Shown here in pieces: positions 14,191 to 25,000 of a DNA stretch of 50,110 nucleotides; position 1 is the stretch's first letter, and the number at the start of each line of letters is the position of its first letter. The notes beneath the pieces were generated by a model. That model was given only the letters and a program-made list of their open reading frames with translations. It made no database searches and was not told the origin of the DNA. This DNA is from a virus: positions 1 through 50,110 of IMG/VR virus record IMGVR_UViG_3300030329_004171. One strand, given 5' to 3'. Both the position numbers and the translations under genes were made by a program.

Positions 14191-16614
14191 ATGGCTGGAG
14201 TTGATAAAAATTATTTCCCAAGTCAAGTTGTAAGTGATGTAGAGAAATTAAGTTATGATTATGGTTTAAAAGTAGCTAAAGCTATAGAAACTGAATGGTT
14301 ACATAATGATAGAGATCACAATAGATACACTGTTAATAAAAATAATTTCCATAACTTAAGACTATACGCTAGAGGAGAACAATCTATTGAAAAATATAAG
14401 GATGAGCTATCTATAAATGGTGATTTGTCTTATCTAAATCTTGATTGGACACCAGTCCCAATAATCCCTAAATTTGTTGACATAGTTGTAAATGGTATAG
14501 CTGAAAGAACTTGGGATGTAAAAGCTGTTTCACAAGATCCTTTTGGTGTTGCTAAAAGAACGAAATACATGGAGTCTATATTTGCTGATATGGCTCTAAA
14601 AGATATGAAAGACTTTGTAGATGAATCTTTTGGAATTAATATATATAATAACGATAAAGCAACATTACCAGAAACGCAAGAAGAACTAGATCTTCACATG
14701 CAACTAACTTACAAACAAGCTGTAGAATTAGCTGAGGAACAAGCTATAAATGTATTAATGCAGGGTAACGATTACGAATTGATAAAGAAACGTTTTTATT
14801 ATGATCTAACTGTATTAGGTATAGGTGCTGTAAAAACTAATTTTACAACTTCTGAAGGTGTTACTATAGATTATGTTGATCCAGCTGACTTAGTTTATTC
14901 TTATACTGAATCTCCTTATTTTGACGATATATATTATGTAGGTGAAGTAAAAACAATACCTATAAACGAATTAGTTAAACAATTTCCCCACTTAGAACAT
15001 GAAGACTTAGAAGAGATACGTCAATCTAGTACTTTTCACACAACAAATTATAGCGACGGATCTATAAGTTCAAAAGATATAGATGGTAATAAAATACAGG
15101 TTTTATATTTTAATTATAAAACTTATATGAATGAAGTTTATAAAATAAAAGAAGTTTCCACAGGGGCTGAAAAAATAATACCAAAAGATGATAGTTTTGA
15201 TCCACCAGAAAGCAAAGAAGGTGGTTATAGTAGAATGCTTAGAAGTATAGAGTGTTTATATGAAGGAGCTTTAATAGTCGGGACAAATAAACTTCTTAAA
15301 TGGGAAATGGCTAGAAACATGATGAGGCCAAAAAGTGATTATACGAAAGTCAAGATGAATTATTCTATAATAGCACCTAGAATGTATAAGGGTAAAATAG
15401 AGTCACTTGTAAGACGTATCACTGGTTTTGCAGATATGATTCAACTTACGCATTTAAAATTACAGCAAGTAATGTCACGTATGGTACCAGATGGTGTGTA
15501 TCTTGACGCAGATGGACTTGCTGAAATTGATTTAGGTAATGGTACAAATTACAATCCACAAGAAGCTCTAAATATGTTCTTTCAAACTGGTAGTGTTATA
15601 GGTAGATCAATGACACAAGATGGTGACATGAATCACGCAAAGATGCCTATTCAAGAAATAACAAGTGGAAGTGGAGGCAACAAAATACAAGCCCTTATAG
15701 GTAATTATAATTATTACCTACAAATGATTAGAGACACTACCGGATTAAACGAGGCTAGAGATGCTGCTACTCCAGATCCAAACGCTTTAGTTGGAGTTCA
15801 AAAACTAGCAGCAGCAAATTCTAATACAGCAACAAGACATATATTACAAGGAGGTTTATTTTTAACAAAATCAGTTTCTGAATGCTTATCACTTAGAATA
15901 TCTGACATTATAGAATATTCACCAACTAGAGATGCTTTTATTCAAGCTATAGGCGCTCATAATTCAGCTGTTTTAGAGGAAATGTCTGAACTACATCTTT
16001 ATGACTTTGGTATATTCATAGAATTACAACCAGATGAAGAAGAGAAAGCGATGCTTGAAAATAATATACAAGTTGCTTTATCTAAAGAGAATATTGAACT
16101 AGAAGATGCTATCGATCTTAGAAACATTAAAAATATAAAACTAGCTAATCAACTATTAAAAATAAGAAGAAAGAAGAAAATAGCTAAAGATCAACAAATA
16201 CAACAAGAAAACATGCGGGCTCAAGCCGAAGCTAACGCGCAAGCACAACAACAAGCAGCTCAATTAGAAATGCAAAAGCAACAAGCTTTAGCTCAAACTG
16301 AAATGCAATTAGAACAAATGAAGGCTCAAATGGAAAGTCAAAAACTTCAACAAGAAGCTCAAGTTAAATCTCAGTTAATGGAACAAGAGTTTCAATATAA
16401 TATGCAATTAAGACAAATGGAAGTTGATGGTGTTAAAGGTAGGGAAAAACAAAAAGAAGATCGTAAAGACGAAAGAACTAGAATACAAGCTAGTCAACAG
16501 TCTGAACTTATAGATCAAAGAAATACTGGTAAACCACCTAAAAAATTTGAATCATCAGGTAATGATATAATAGGTGGTAATCCTATAGACATGTCTGGGT
16601 TCGGACCTAGATAA
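14191..16614 (+). CDS. Portal protein (807 aa)
   Basis: The dodecameric ring through which DNA enters and leaves the head. Identified by position directly after terL, by length, and by portal-like core segments. These include a wing/stem region with RRITGFADMIQLTHLKLQQV and GLNEARDAATPDPNALVGVQ near residues 410-540. The C-terminal about 100 residues (nt 16170-16440) are a Gln/Ala/Met-rich coiled coil, the barrel-like extension common in portals of this phage type. A Pro/Gly tail ends the protein. Confidence 0.85.
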   Translation: MAGVDKNYFPSQVVSDVEKLSYDYGLKVAKAIETEWLHNDRDHNRYTVNKNNFHNLRLYARGEQSIEKYKDELSINGDLSYLNLDWTPVPIIPKFVDIVVNGIAERTWDVKAVSQDPFGVAKRTKYMESIFADMALKDMKDFVDESFGINIYNNDKATLPETQEELDLHMQLTYKQAVELAEEQAINVLMQGNDYELIKKRFYYDLTVLGIGAVKTNFTTSEGVTIDYVDPADLVYSYTESPYFDDIYYVGEVKTIPINELVKQFPHLEHEDLEEIRQSSTFHTTNYSDGSISSKDIDGNKIQVLYFNYKTYMNEVYKIKEVSTGAEKIIPKDDSFDPPESKEGGYSRMLRSIECLYEGALIVGTNKLLKWEMARNMMRPKSDYTKVKMNYSIIAPRMYKGKIESLVRRITGFADMIQLTHLKLQQVMSRMVPDGVYLDADGLAEIDLGNGTNYNPQEALNMFFQTGSVIGRSMTQDGDMNHAKMPIQEITSGSGGNKIQALIGNYNYYLQMIRDTTGLNEARDAATPDPNALVGVQKLAAANSNTATRHILQGGLFLTKSVSECLSLRISDIIEYSPTRDAFIQAIGAHNSAVLEEMSELHLYDFGIFIELQPDEEEKAMLENNIQVALSKENIELEDAIDLRNIKNIKLANQLLKIRRKKKIAKDQQIQQENMRAQAEANAQAQQQAAQLEMQKQQALAQTEMQLEQMKAQMESQKLQQEAQVKSQLMEQEFQYNMQLRQMEVDGVKGREKQKEDRKDERTRIQASQQSELIDQRNTGKPPKKFESSGNDIIGGNPIDMSGFGPR

Positions 16615-16644
16615 ACAATTTTATTAATTATATAATATTTTATT

Positions 16645-17823
16645 ATGGCAAAAAAAAAGAAAGAAGAGGTAGTAGAAAAAACTACTGAAGAAACTAAACA
16701 ACAGGTTAAAGAAGACAAAAAACCTGATATTGATTTAAGTAAATTTGAAAGTAAAGACGATGATAGTGTTATAAAAATAGATCTATCAAAGCAAAAACAA
16801 GAAGTTAAAGAAGAAGTTAAAGAAGAAGTTAAAGAGGAGGTTGTTGAAGAAGTTGTAGAAGAGAAACCAATAGAAGAATCTAAAGAAGAAGTAGAAATTC
16901 CAATTTTAGAAGAAATAACTGAAGAGGAAGTAAAAGAAAAAGTAGAAGAAACAGCTGAAATAGTTGAGGAAGCTATTAGTGAATCTATAGAAAAAGGAAC
17001 AGAACTTCCAGAGAATATACAAAAGTTAATGCAATTTATGGAAGAAACTGGTGGAGATTTAACTGACTATGTTAAATTAAATCAAGACTACTCAAAATTA
17101 GATAATAACGAATTACTTAAAGAATACTATAAACAAACTAAGCCTCATTTAGATTCTGAAGAAATAGAATTTATGATGGATGATTATTTTTCATATGATG
17201 AGGAATCAGAAGATAGTAGAGATATAAAAAGAAAGAAATTAGCTTTGAAGGAGCAAGTTGCTCAAGCAAAGCAACACTTGGAAAGTGCAAAATCCAAATA
17301 TTACGAAGATATCAAACATGGTTCAAAGCTCACGAGTGAGCAACAGAAGGCAATTGATTTCTTCAACAAGTATCAAAAAGAGTCGAAAAAACAAGACGAA
17401 GCGGTTAAAAAGCAGAAGTCTACATTTTCAGAAAAAACTAATAAATTTTTCAATGATAAATTCAAAGGTTTTGAATATAATGTCGGTGAAAAAAAATATA
17501 GGTTTAATGTTAAAGATGTAGACAATATTAAAGAAACGCAAAGTGATATTAGTAATTTTGTCAAAAAGTTTTTGAATAAAAATAATGAAATGTCAGATGC
17601 GGAAGGTTACCATAGAAGTTTGTTTACAGCTATGAATGCTGATGCAATCGCTAATCATTTTTACGAACAAGGCAGGGCTGATGCTATGAAAAACAGTGTA
17701 GCCAATGCTAAAAATATAGACATGACACCTAGACAATCTCATGGAGAAGTTCAAAGTGGAGGTTTAAAGTTCAAAGTGTTAGATGATAGTAATGTTCCGA
17801 CTTTTAAAATTAAAACTAAATAA
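16645..17823 (+). CDS. Capsid scaffolding protein (392 aa)
   Basis: A highly acidic, helical protein between portal and major capsid genes, the usual scaffold position. It begins MAKKKKEEVVEK. Residues about 50-75 hold five tandem KEEV-type units encoded by 12-bp repeats (near 16799-16860). The centre is coiled coil, and the C-terminal about 60 residues are basic (GGLKFKVLDDSNVPTFKIKT), as expected for the coat-binding end of scaffolds. No protease motif is visible. Confidence 0.75.
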   Translation: MAKKKKEEVVEKTTEETKQQVKEDKKPDIDLSKFESKDDDSVIKIDLSKQKQEVKEEVKEEVKEEVVEEVVEEKPIEESKEEVEIPILEEITEEEVKEKVEETAEIVEEAISESIEKGTELPENIQKLMQFMEETGGDLTDYVKLNQDYSKLDNNELLKEYYKQTKPHLDSEEIEFMMDDYFSYDEESEDSRDIKRKKLALKEQVAQAKQHLESAKSKYYEDIKHGSKLTSEQQKAIDFFNKYQKESKKQDEAVKKQKSTFSEKTNKFFNDKFKGFEYNVGEKKYRFNVKDVDNIKETQSDISNFVKKFLNKNNEMSDAEGYHRSLFTAMNADAIANHFYEQGRADAMKNSVANAKNIDMTPRQSHGEVQSGGLKFKVLDDSNVPTFKIKTK

Positions 17824-17843
17824 CAATTTAAAAATTAAAAAAA

Positions 17844-19286
17844 ATGGCAATTACAGCAGGAGGTAGTTTGAATACAGTGCCAGCTCCTAAAAAAGCGACA
17901 CTTAGTTCAAATTACATCGATTTTATTGATGGTAGTACAGGTTGGGAACAACAGTACTTACCAGAGTTAATGGAGAAAGAAGCTGAGGTTTTTGGTAAAA
18001 GAACTATCTCAGGATTCTTAGCTCAAGTTGGCGCAGAAGAGCCAATGACTTCAGACCAAGTAGTTTGGTCAGAACAAGGTAGATTACACTTAGCATACAC
18101 AGGTACTGTTGATGCTTCTACATCTGTAGTAACAGTTTCAGGACATATTGATTCAAACGCTACATACACATCAGGATCTCATGGTCTTAGAGTTGGTGAT
18201 ACAGTTATAGTGGCATCTACTTCAGTTACAGCAAAATGTCGTGTATCGGCTGTTTCTACTAACGACGTTACTTGTCTTCCTTATGTTCAAGGACATTTAG
18301 ATGAAGCAGGTATAGGTATGGCAGATGGTGCGGTTACAGTACTTAAATATGGATCTGAATGGAAAAAAGGTTCAGAATCTCCATATAGTACAGCTAACGA
18401 GCCTTCTTTCAAATCTTTCAGCAACAAACCAGTTATTATAAGAGATATGTATCACGTTTCAGGATCTGATGCAGCTCAAATTGGTTGGGTTGAAGTTTCT
18501 GGAGAAGACGGAACTGGTGGTTACTTATGGTATTTAAAAGCTGAAGGTGACACTAGAATGCGTTTCGCAGATAATTTAGAGATGACATGCTTGGAAGGTG
18601 TTATGGTAGCAAATGACTCTACTGTAGAAACATCTATAGGTATGACTGCATCTAATCCAGCAGGTACACAAGGTTTATTTGACGCTATTGCTAATAGAGG
18701 AAATAAATCATCTGGTATTACTGGTACTAACGCTGCTACTGATTTAGCTGAGTTTGATGCAATTTTAGCTGAATTTGACAAGCAAGGTGCTATTGAAGAA
18801 AACATGGTTTTCCTTAATAGAAACACTTCGCTAGCTATTGATGACATGTTAGCTTCTATGAATTCTCATGGTGCTGGTGGTACTTCTTTTGGAGTGTTCA
18901 GTAACTCAGAAGACATGGCGCTTAATTTAGGTTTCTCTGGTTTCAGAAGAGGTTCTTATGACTTCTATAAATCTGACTGGAAATACTTAAATGATGCTGG
19001 TACTAGAGGAGCTATTAATAGTAGAGATACTGTTAATGCGATTCGAGGGGTATTTGTTCCAGCTGGTGTATCTTCAGTTTATGATGAAATGTTAGGAAAG
19101 AATCTTAAGAGACCTTTCTTACACGTTCGTTACAGAGCTTCTCAAACTGAGTCTAGAAAAATGAAGACTTGGATTACTGGTTCTGTTGGAGCAGTTACAT
19201 CTGATTTAGACGCAATGCAGGTAAATTACTTATCTGAAAGATGTCTAGTTACTCAAGGTGCTAATAACTTTATGTTATTAAACTAA
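17844..19286 (+). CDS. Major capsid protein (480 aa)
   Basis: Position after the scaffold, the length, and a highly regular codon pattern with strong A-rich leader (AAAAAAATGG) point to the HK97-fold coat protein. Residues about 75-150 form a Ser/Thr/Val-rich segment (STSVVTVSGHIDSNATY) that may be an inserted beta domain. The C-terminal part (AIRGVFVPAGVSSVYDEM, YRASQTESRKMKTWITGS) looks like the P-domain and A-domain of related coats. It is followed by a strong hairpin terminator. Confidence 0.85.
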   Translation: MAITAGGSLNTVPAPKKATLSSNYIDFIDGSTGWEQQYLPELMEKEAEVFGKRTISGFLAQVGAEEPMTSDQVVWSEQGRLHLAYTGTVDASTSVVTVSGHIDSNATYTSGSHGLRVGDTVIVASTSVTAKCRVSAVSTNDVTCLPYVQGHLDEAGIGMADGAVTVLKYGSEWKKGSESPYSTANEPSFKSFSNKPVIIRDMYHVSGSDAAQIGWVEVSGEDGTGGYLWYLKAEGDTRMRFADNLEMTCLEGVMVANDSTVETSIGMTASNPAGTQGLFDAIANRGNKSSGITGTNAATDLAEFDAILAEFDKQGAIEENMVFLNRNTSLAIDDMLASMNSHGAGGTSFGVFSNSEDMALNLGFSGFRRGSYDFYKSDWKYLNDAGTRGAINSRDTVNAIRGVFVPAGVSSVYDEMLGKNLKRPFLHVRYRASQTESRKMKTWITGSVGAVTSDLDAMQVNYLSERCLVTQGANNFMLLN

Positions 19287-19302
19287 GCATTTATTTATAT
19301 TA

Positions 19303-19337
19303 AAGAGTCGAGGCTTCGGCCTCGGCCCTTTATTTTA
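19303..19337 (+). terminator. Intrinsic terminator after the capsid gene
   Basis: The stem CGAGGC (19309-19314) pairs with GCCTCG (19319-19324) around a UUCG tetraloop. A flanking AAAG/CTTT pair and a T-rich tail follow. It lies 17-50 bp after the major capsid stop. It is probably partial, so that coat protein mRNA exceeds that of the next genes. Confidence 0.8.
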
Positions 19338-19360
19338 TTAATTTTATTATATATTATATT

Positions 19361-20203
19361 ATGGCAAAAAAGAAAAAAGTAGAGGTTGAAGAACCTCAAA
19401 TTGAAGAGACAGTTGTAGAAACTGCTCCGGTTGTAAAGCAACCAAAAATAAAAGAAGCACCACTACCTACTCCAGATCAAACTTGGGAAATAAAAGATAG
19501 AACATATTATTTAGTAGGTGGACAAACTCCTTTATCTTACATAATAAAAGCAGCAGATATTTATTATTTTGATGAAGAAAAAGGTTACGAAAGAGAACTA
19601 AAATACACAGCTAATCAACAAACTTGTTTTGTAGACGAAATGAAAGGTGACCAAAGATTAGCTCATATTATTTTTAGACACGGTATATTAGAAGTGCCTA
19701 AAAATAAAGTAGTTTTACAAAAGTTATTATCATTGTATCATCCATTAAAAGGTAAACTTTTTGAAGAATATAATCCAGTTAAAGAAGCTGTTGATCAAAC
19801 TGGTAGATTAGAAATGGAAGTTGATGCTTTATTAGCAGCTAGAAATATGGATATTGATATGGCAGAAGCTATTATGCGTGTAGAAAATGGTTCTAAAGTA
19901 TCAGAGATGAGTTCTAAGGAACTTAAACGTGATTTACTTATATTTGCTAAGAAAAACCCTAAGCTATTCTTAGATTTAGCAGATGATGAAAATGTACAAC
20001 TTAGAAACTTTGGTATTAAAGCAACTGAAATGGATATATTGAAATTATCTCAAGATCAAAGATTCTTTATGTGGGGATCTAATGATAGAAAGATAATGAC
20101 TGTTCCATTTGATGAGCACCCATACTCAGCTTTAGCACAGTGGTTTAAAACTGATGAAGGTATGGAGATATATGCGAATATAGAAAAAAGATTAAACCAA
20201 TAA
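19361..20203 (+). CDS. Capsid-associated protein downstream of coat gene (280 aa)
   Basis: A helical, charged protein whose first 20 residues (MAKKKKVEVEEPQIEETV) mirror the start of the scaffold, a Lys run followed by an acidic stretch. A Pro-rich linker leads to a globular part with PDQTWEIKDRTYYLVGG and a C-terminal DEHPYSALAQWFKTDEG segment. Proteins of this type follow the coat gene in many Bacteroidetes phages. The function is not established; minor capsid or completion protein is likely. Confidence 0.6.
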   Translation: MAKKKKVEVEEPQIEETVVETAPVVKQPKIKEAPLPTPDQTWEIKDRTYYLVGGQTPLSYIIKAADIYYFDEEKGYERELKYTANQQTCFVDEMKGDQRLAHIIFRHGILEVPKNKVVLQKLLSLYHPLKGKLFEEYNPVKEAVDQTGRLEMEVDALLAARNMDIDMAEAIMRVENGSKVSEMSSKELKRDLLIFAKKNPKLFLDLADDENVQLRNFGIKATEMDILKLSQDQRFFMWGSNDRKIMTVPFDEHPYSALAQWFKTDEGMEIYANIEKRLNQ

Positions 20204-20213
20204 TCAAACTGTA

Positions 20214-20246
20214 GTAAGCGATCGCCCTACGGGGCGATTGTTTTAC
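20214..20246 (+). terminator. Intrinsic terminator hairpin
   Basis: ATCGCCC (20221-20227) pairs with GGGCGAT (20232-20238) around TACG, with an outer AGTAA/TTACT pair and a run of T. Because of the flanking A and T runs it could act in both directions. It lies 10-40 bp after the gene ending at 20203. Confidence 0.8.
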
Positions 20247-20264
20247 TATATAAATTTAATTAAT

Positions 20265-20420
20265 ATGAAATCAAAAGGTTTAGGCGATACGATAGAAAAA
20301 ATAACAAAAACAACTGGAATTAAAAAAGTAGTTGATGAATTAAGTAAAGTAACAGGAAAAGATTGTGGTTGTAAAGAAAGAAAAGAATTTTTAAATAAGA
20401 AGTTTCCTTATAAAAAATAG
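20265..20420 (+). CDS. Small DCGC-motif protein (51 aa)
   Basis: The start is the ATG at 20265. An upstream TTG at 20238 lies inside the terminator stem and would add a hydrophobic, unlikely N-terminus. The product reads GLGDTIEKITKTTGIKKVVD and then DCGCKERKEFLN. The Cys-Gly-Cys near the C-terminus may bind a metal. I recall the same short protein in other Bacteroidetes phages and genomes, with no known role. It ends four bases before the connector gene. Confidence 0.65.
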   Translation: MKSKGLGDTIEKITKTTGIKKVVDELSKVTGKDCGCKERKEFLNKKFPYKK

Positions 20421-20424
20421 ATAA

Positions 20425-21132
20425 ATGGCAGTAAACGTCGATACAGTATACCAAAGAGTTTTAGCTTTAGCTAACAAAGAACAAAGAGGATATATAACTC
20501 CTCAAGAATTTAATCTATTTGCCAACCAGGCGCAAATGGATATATTTGAACAATACTTCTATGATTTAAACCAATTTAGAAGATTACCTGGGAATGATAC
20601 TGAATATGCTGATATGGTAGGTATATTAGAAGAAAAAATACAAGTATTTGATTTTACAGATGGAACTGCAGCTGTTAGTAATTATACTGGTGCTGGCAGT
20701 GGTGGTATAAATAAACAACTACCAGACTACATATATAGAGCTCACAGAATAGAGTACAACGGTAAAGAGTGCGAAATATTGAATACTAAAGATTTTACTG
20801 ATGCTAGAAATTTAAGATTAGGTGGTCCTAGCGATGAAAGGCCTATATGTAATATAAGAAATAATATATTAAGAGTATGGACTACTGAAGCCGTAACAGC
20901 TACTAGTGTAAGATACTTACGTATACCAGAAAAAGTTATTTGGGGATATGTCGTTATAAATGATAAAGCCTTATACAATGCTAATACTAGTGTAAACTTT
21001 GCTTTACATCCTTCGGAAGAAAGCGACTTAGTATTTAGTATATTGCAATTGGCTGGGATAAATATGGATAAAGAACTTTATACTATAGCGGCAACTGAAG
21101 AAAAGAAATCAATTCAACAAGAAAAAATGTAA
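20425..21132 (+). CDS. Head-tail connector / ring-like protein (235 aa)
   Basis: The N-terminal helices (VDTVYQRVLALANKEQRGYI, EFNLFANQAQMDIFEQYFYD) and a beta-rich centre resemble the first ring proteins below the portal in Bacteroidetes podoviruses. Position after the coat and before a tail-tube-like gene agrees. No enzymatic motif. The next gene starts five bases after its stop. Confidence 0.6.
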   Translation: MAVNVDTVYQRVLALANKEQRGYITPQEFNLFANQAQMDIFEQYFYDLNQFRRLPGNDTEYADMVGILEEKIQVFDFTDGTAAVSNYTGAGSGGINKQLPDYIYRAHRIEYNGKECEILNTKDFTDARNLRLGGPSDERPICNIRNNILRVWTTEAVTATSVRYLRIPEKVIWGYVVINDKALYNANTSVNFALHPSEESDLVFSILQLAGINMDKELYTIAATEEKKSIQQEKM

Positions 21133-21136
21133 ATAA

Positions 21137-22015
21137 ATGGGATTAATAACAGAAACCGCAAGCGCATATTATAATGGTAGTAATCATGGTGATTATCAAT
21201 TTGTTTCTTTAAATGATATTATCCAACAATTCATGATGTTTTATGTTGGAGAAGATAAAATAATAGGTAATATAAAAAGAACTGATGTTGCTTTTCATGC
21301 TCAAAGAGCTTTAGCGGAATTATCTTTTGATACTTTTAAGTCTGTAAAGTCACAAGAAATAGAAATACCAGATACGTTAATAATGACATTACCGCAGGAC
21401 TATGTTAATTATGTTAAACTGTCTTGGACTGATGCTGCTGGTATAAAACATGTTATTTATCCAACTAGTAAAACAATGAATCCATTTGCTATAAAACAAA
21501 ATACAGATGGAACTTATGATTTTAATGGAAGCGCAATTCAAGAACAAGATTCAACTACTCATAACTCAGACACATGGAGTAATTATAAAACTAACTCTCC
21601 TAATGACAATGTAGATCAATACGATGACGGTACTTATGATTTAGTACAAGGAGAAAGATACGGTATACACCCTGAGCTTTCACAAGTTAATGGTTCATTT
21701 TTTATAGATGAATTACAAGGAAAAATCCATTTTAGCTCTAATATTTCAGGAAAAACTGTAATACTAGAATATATAAGTGATAGTTTAGGTGAAGACGCTG
21801 AAATGAAAGTTCATAAACTTGCAGAGGACGCTATGTATAAATGGATGATGTTTGCTATATTATCTACACGTTCTAACGTACAGGAATATATAATTAACAG
21901 ATATAGAAAAGAAAAAATAGCTGCTGTTAGAAAAGCTAAATTAAGACTATCTAATATTAAGCTAGAAGAAATCACTCAAATCTTAAGAGGTAAATCGAAA
22001 CATATAAAACACTAG
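21137..22015 (+). CDS. Tail tube / second connector protein, T7 gp11-like role (292 aa)
   Basis: An alpha/beta protein with an N-terminal helical part (DVAFHAQRALAELSFDTF) and a beta centre. A C-terminal region rich in helices (AEDAMYKWMMFAILSTR, AAVRKAKLRLSNIKLEEI) follows. It lies between the first connector and the giant tail hub. The layout (AQRALAEL ... KWMMFAIL ... RKAKLRLSN) matches tail tubular A / ring proteins of Bacteroidetes podoviruses as I remember them. It is assigned by context more than by motif. Confidence 0.6.
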   Translation: MGLITETASAYYNGSNHGDYQFVSLNDIIQQFMMFYVGEDKIIGNIKRTDVAFHAQRALAELSFDTFKSVKSQEIEIPDTLIMTLPQDYVNYVKLSWTDAAGIKHVIYPTSKTMNPFAIKQNTDGTYDFNGSAIQEQDSTTHNSDTWSNYKTNSPNDNVDQYDDGTYDLVQGERYGIHPELSQVNGSFFIDELQGKIHFSSNISGKTVILEYISDSLGEDAEMKVHKLAEDAMYKWMMFAILSTRSNVQEYIINRYRKEKIAAVRKAKLRLSNIKLEEITQILRGKSKHIKH

Positions 22016-22018
22016 TAC

Positions 22019-25000
22019 ATGCCTGAAATGAAACACAATTTCTTAAAAGGTAAAATGAACAAAGACCTTGATGAGAGATTAGTACCAAATGGAGAATATA
22101 GAGACGCTTTAAATATAGATGTATCAACTTCAGAAGATTCTAACGTTGGTACCGTACAAAATATATTAGGTAATAAACTTATAAACACATACCCTGTTAC
22201 CGCTTCACCCGCAACATTTCTTCCTTCAAACGCAGTTTGTGTGGGTTCTATTTCTGACGAAGCTAACGATTCTTTATATTGGTTTGCAACTGGTGATAAA
22301 TTTCAAGAATTACATTATTTAAATGGCGAGCCTCAAATTCTTCAAACAGTTCCATTTTACGAAAAAGACATGATACTTAAATACAAAGATGGTGATATAA
22401 CACCTGTCTTTGTGGATATAAATACGGTTTTTATATCAAATGAGTCTGGTAATACACATAATTCTTTAGCTGTATCTAGTATAGACAACATAGGTAAAGG
22501 AACGACTGTTACTGGTTATACAGATAATGGTACTGGTTTTGTAGAAGAATTTACAGGTATTGTTGAGGACTTTGGTGAGATAGCGGCGAGTAATGTTGGC
22601 TGGACACCTAATTATGACACTGTTCAAGTTCTTAATCCATCAGCAAATCCTAATAATCCATTTTCAGCTCAAATTAAGGCTATACCAATTCCTGGTCCTA
22701 CTGGAAGTTTCGGCCCATCATCTCCCCCAACTTTATTAATAGACGCCCCATTTCCTGGCCAAACCTTAGGTATAGGTAACGTTGTTACTGGATCTTATAT
22801 TAATGTTGGTACTGAAGTAGTAAACATAACCTACCCATCAAGTTATTCTGGACAACCAGGAACATTTAACTCCGTTATAGAGGTCGAATTAAATCAATCA
22901 GCTATAGCCGTAGGTCCACACCCTTGGAATATACAAGTTAATTTTACAAATCCTGGATCAACTGTACCACAACAAGTATTAAATAACGTTTTAACTATAC
23001 CCGGAGCACAATGGGGTAATACACCTACTAGTCTTGGCATGCAAGTTGGCATGTTTATTGTTGGATCTGGAATACCGCAAAATGCCTCAATACACTCTAT
23101 AGATGAAACAACGTCAAGTACAGAAAGTTATATAACAATAGTATTTCCAGATGGCTCGCCAGCCCCTGTAACTAACACATCAGGAGGCGTTTTAAATGTA
23201 TACGGAAGTGGACTGCTTGAAAAAGTTATTTTAACAAAAAGTTTCCAACAAGGTAACACAGCTGTATCTTATCCTCAAGTTGATTACTTAGTATTTAAAA
23301 GCAATAAAGTTTTAAATTTTCATAAAGATAGATTAATCACAGGTATAAATATAATAGATGATATGCTTTTTTGGACAGATAATCATTCTGAACCTAAAAA
23401 AATAAATATAGAAAGATCTATTCGTGGTACGGATAAAGATGGTTTACACCATACTCATTTAGTAAACGACGCTAGAGATATAGGTATTATAGGTGAAGCA
23501 GTTCCTGTAGAAGAGCAACATATAACAGTTATTAGAAAAGGACCAACAAACGCACCTTTATTAGATATTGAAACTGAAAGACCTAAAGAAGGTGTAACTA
23601 CAATTACAGATGCTTTTTTAGTGCCATCCGCTGGTATACCTTTATTACCTGAGCAAACAACAAATATTACAATTAATCCTATAAACAATGCGGTGTTTGA
23701 ACCTGGTGATATTGTTTTGTTTCAAAGTGCTAGTGCGATTAGCCCGTTACCCGATAATTGGAAAGTAAAAGCTGAATTAGAGAGTTTAATATCATCTGTC
23801 AGTAATGAATGGAGTGTAAAAATTTTATCTATAAAATCAACTATAGCTGCTGGAGCACAACAGTTTGACGTTATGCAGGATTTAGCGCACTCCGAAAGAT
23901 TATTTAAATTAAAATTTCCAAGATTCGCAACTAGATATAAATATGAAGATGGTGAATATTCTGTATTTAGTCCTTTCTCAGAAGTTGCTTTTGTTCCTAG
24001 TGAATTTAGATATAGACCGCACGAAGGTTTTAATGTGGGAATGGAAAATACAGCTACAAAAATAACGCTAAAAAACTTAATTCCTAGAAATATTCCTGAT
24101 GACGTCGTTCAAGTAGATATATTATATAAAGAATCAGACGCTTCAAACATATATTTGGTAGATAGTATAAAACCAAAAGATCCAATTCCAAGCAATAAAA
24201 ATAGAAACTATTGGAACGAAACTTGGTATGGGGTGAGTGGTAGTGGAATTACAAAGGGTAAATATGAGATCACATCTGAAATGATACATGCTACTCTACC
24301 TGAAAATCAATTATTAAGACCTTGGGATAATGTACCAACCAAAGCTTTAGCACAAGAAATCACAGCGAATAGATTAGTTTATGGTAATTATTGGCAAAAC
24401 TATGATTTAACAAGAGAAGATGGTACTGATTTTAAACCAGAATTTAATGTTTCTCTTAAAACTTATTCTAGTACTCTAAATGATAAAAAATCTGTTAAAA
24501 CACAGAGAGAGTACCAAGTTGGAGTGAGTTATTTTGATGATTATGGTAGAGAAACTCCTATATTAACAGATCAATCTGGTACATTAAAAATAAAAAAGGA
24601 AACGTCTAATAAAGTTAATAGATTAGCTGTTCAATTAAAAGGTCAACCACCAGCATTTGCTAAAGCATATAAATTTTACGTAAAAGAATCATCCACTGAA
24701 TATTATAACTTAGCTATGGATAGATATTATGATGATGAAAGTGGATTTGAAGATAACATGTGGTTAAGTTTTTATTCTAATGATAGAAGTAAGTTAGAAG
24801 AAGGGGATTGGATAGAGTTAAAGAAAGGTAGTTTTGAAGAGCACATTAAAGAAGATGCTAAATATAAAGTTTTAGCTATAGAAAATGAAGCCCCAGAATT
24901 TGTTAAAAGAAAAAGAATCCCATTAAATACCGAAGTACATAATGCTACTAGTAATGATTTTTTTATTGATGATAATAATCTCCCAACGCAAAACAAACTA

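Noticed and set aside
20238-20264. Upstream TTG start for the 51-aa DCGC protein
   Set aside because: It would begin inside a terminator stem and add an implausible hydrophobic leader; the ATG at 20265 has the usual A/T-rich context.
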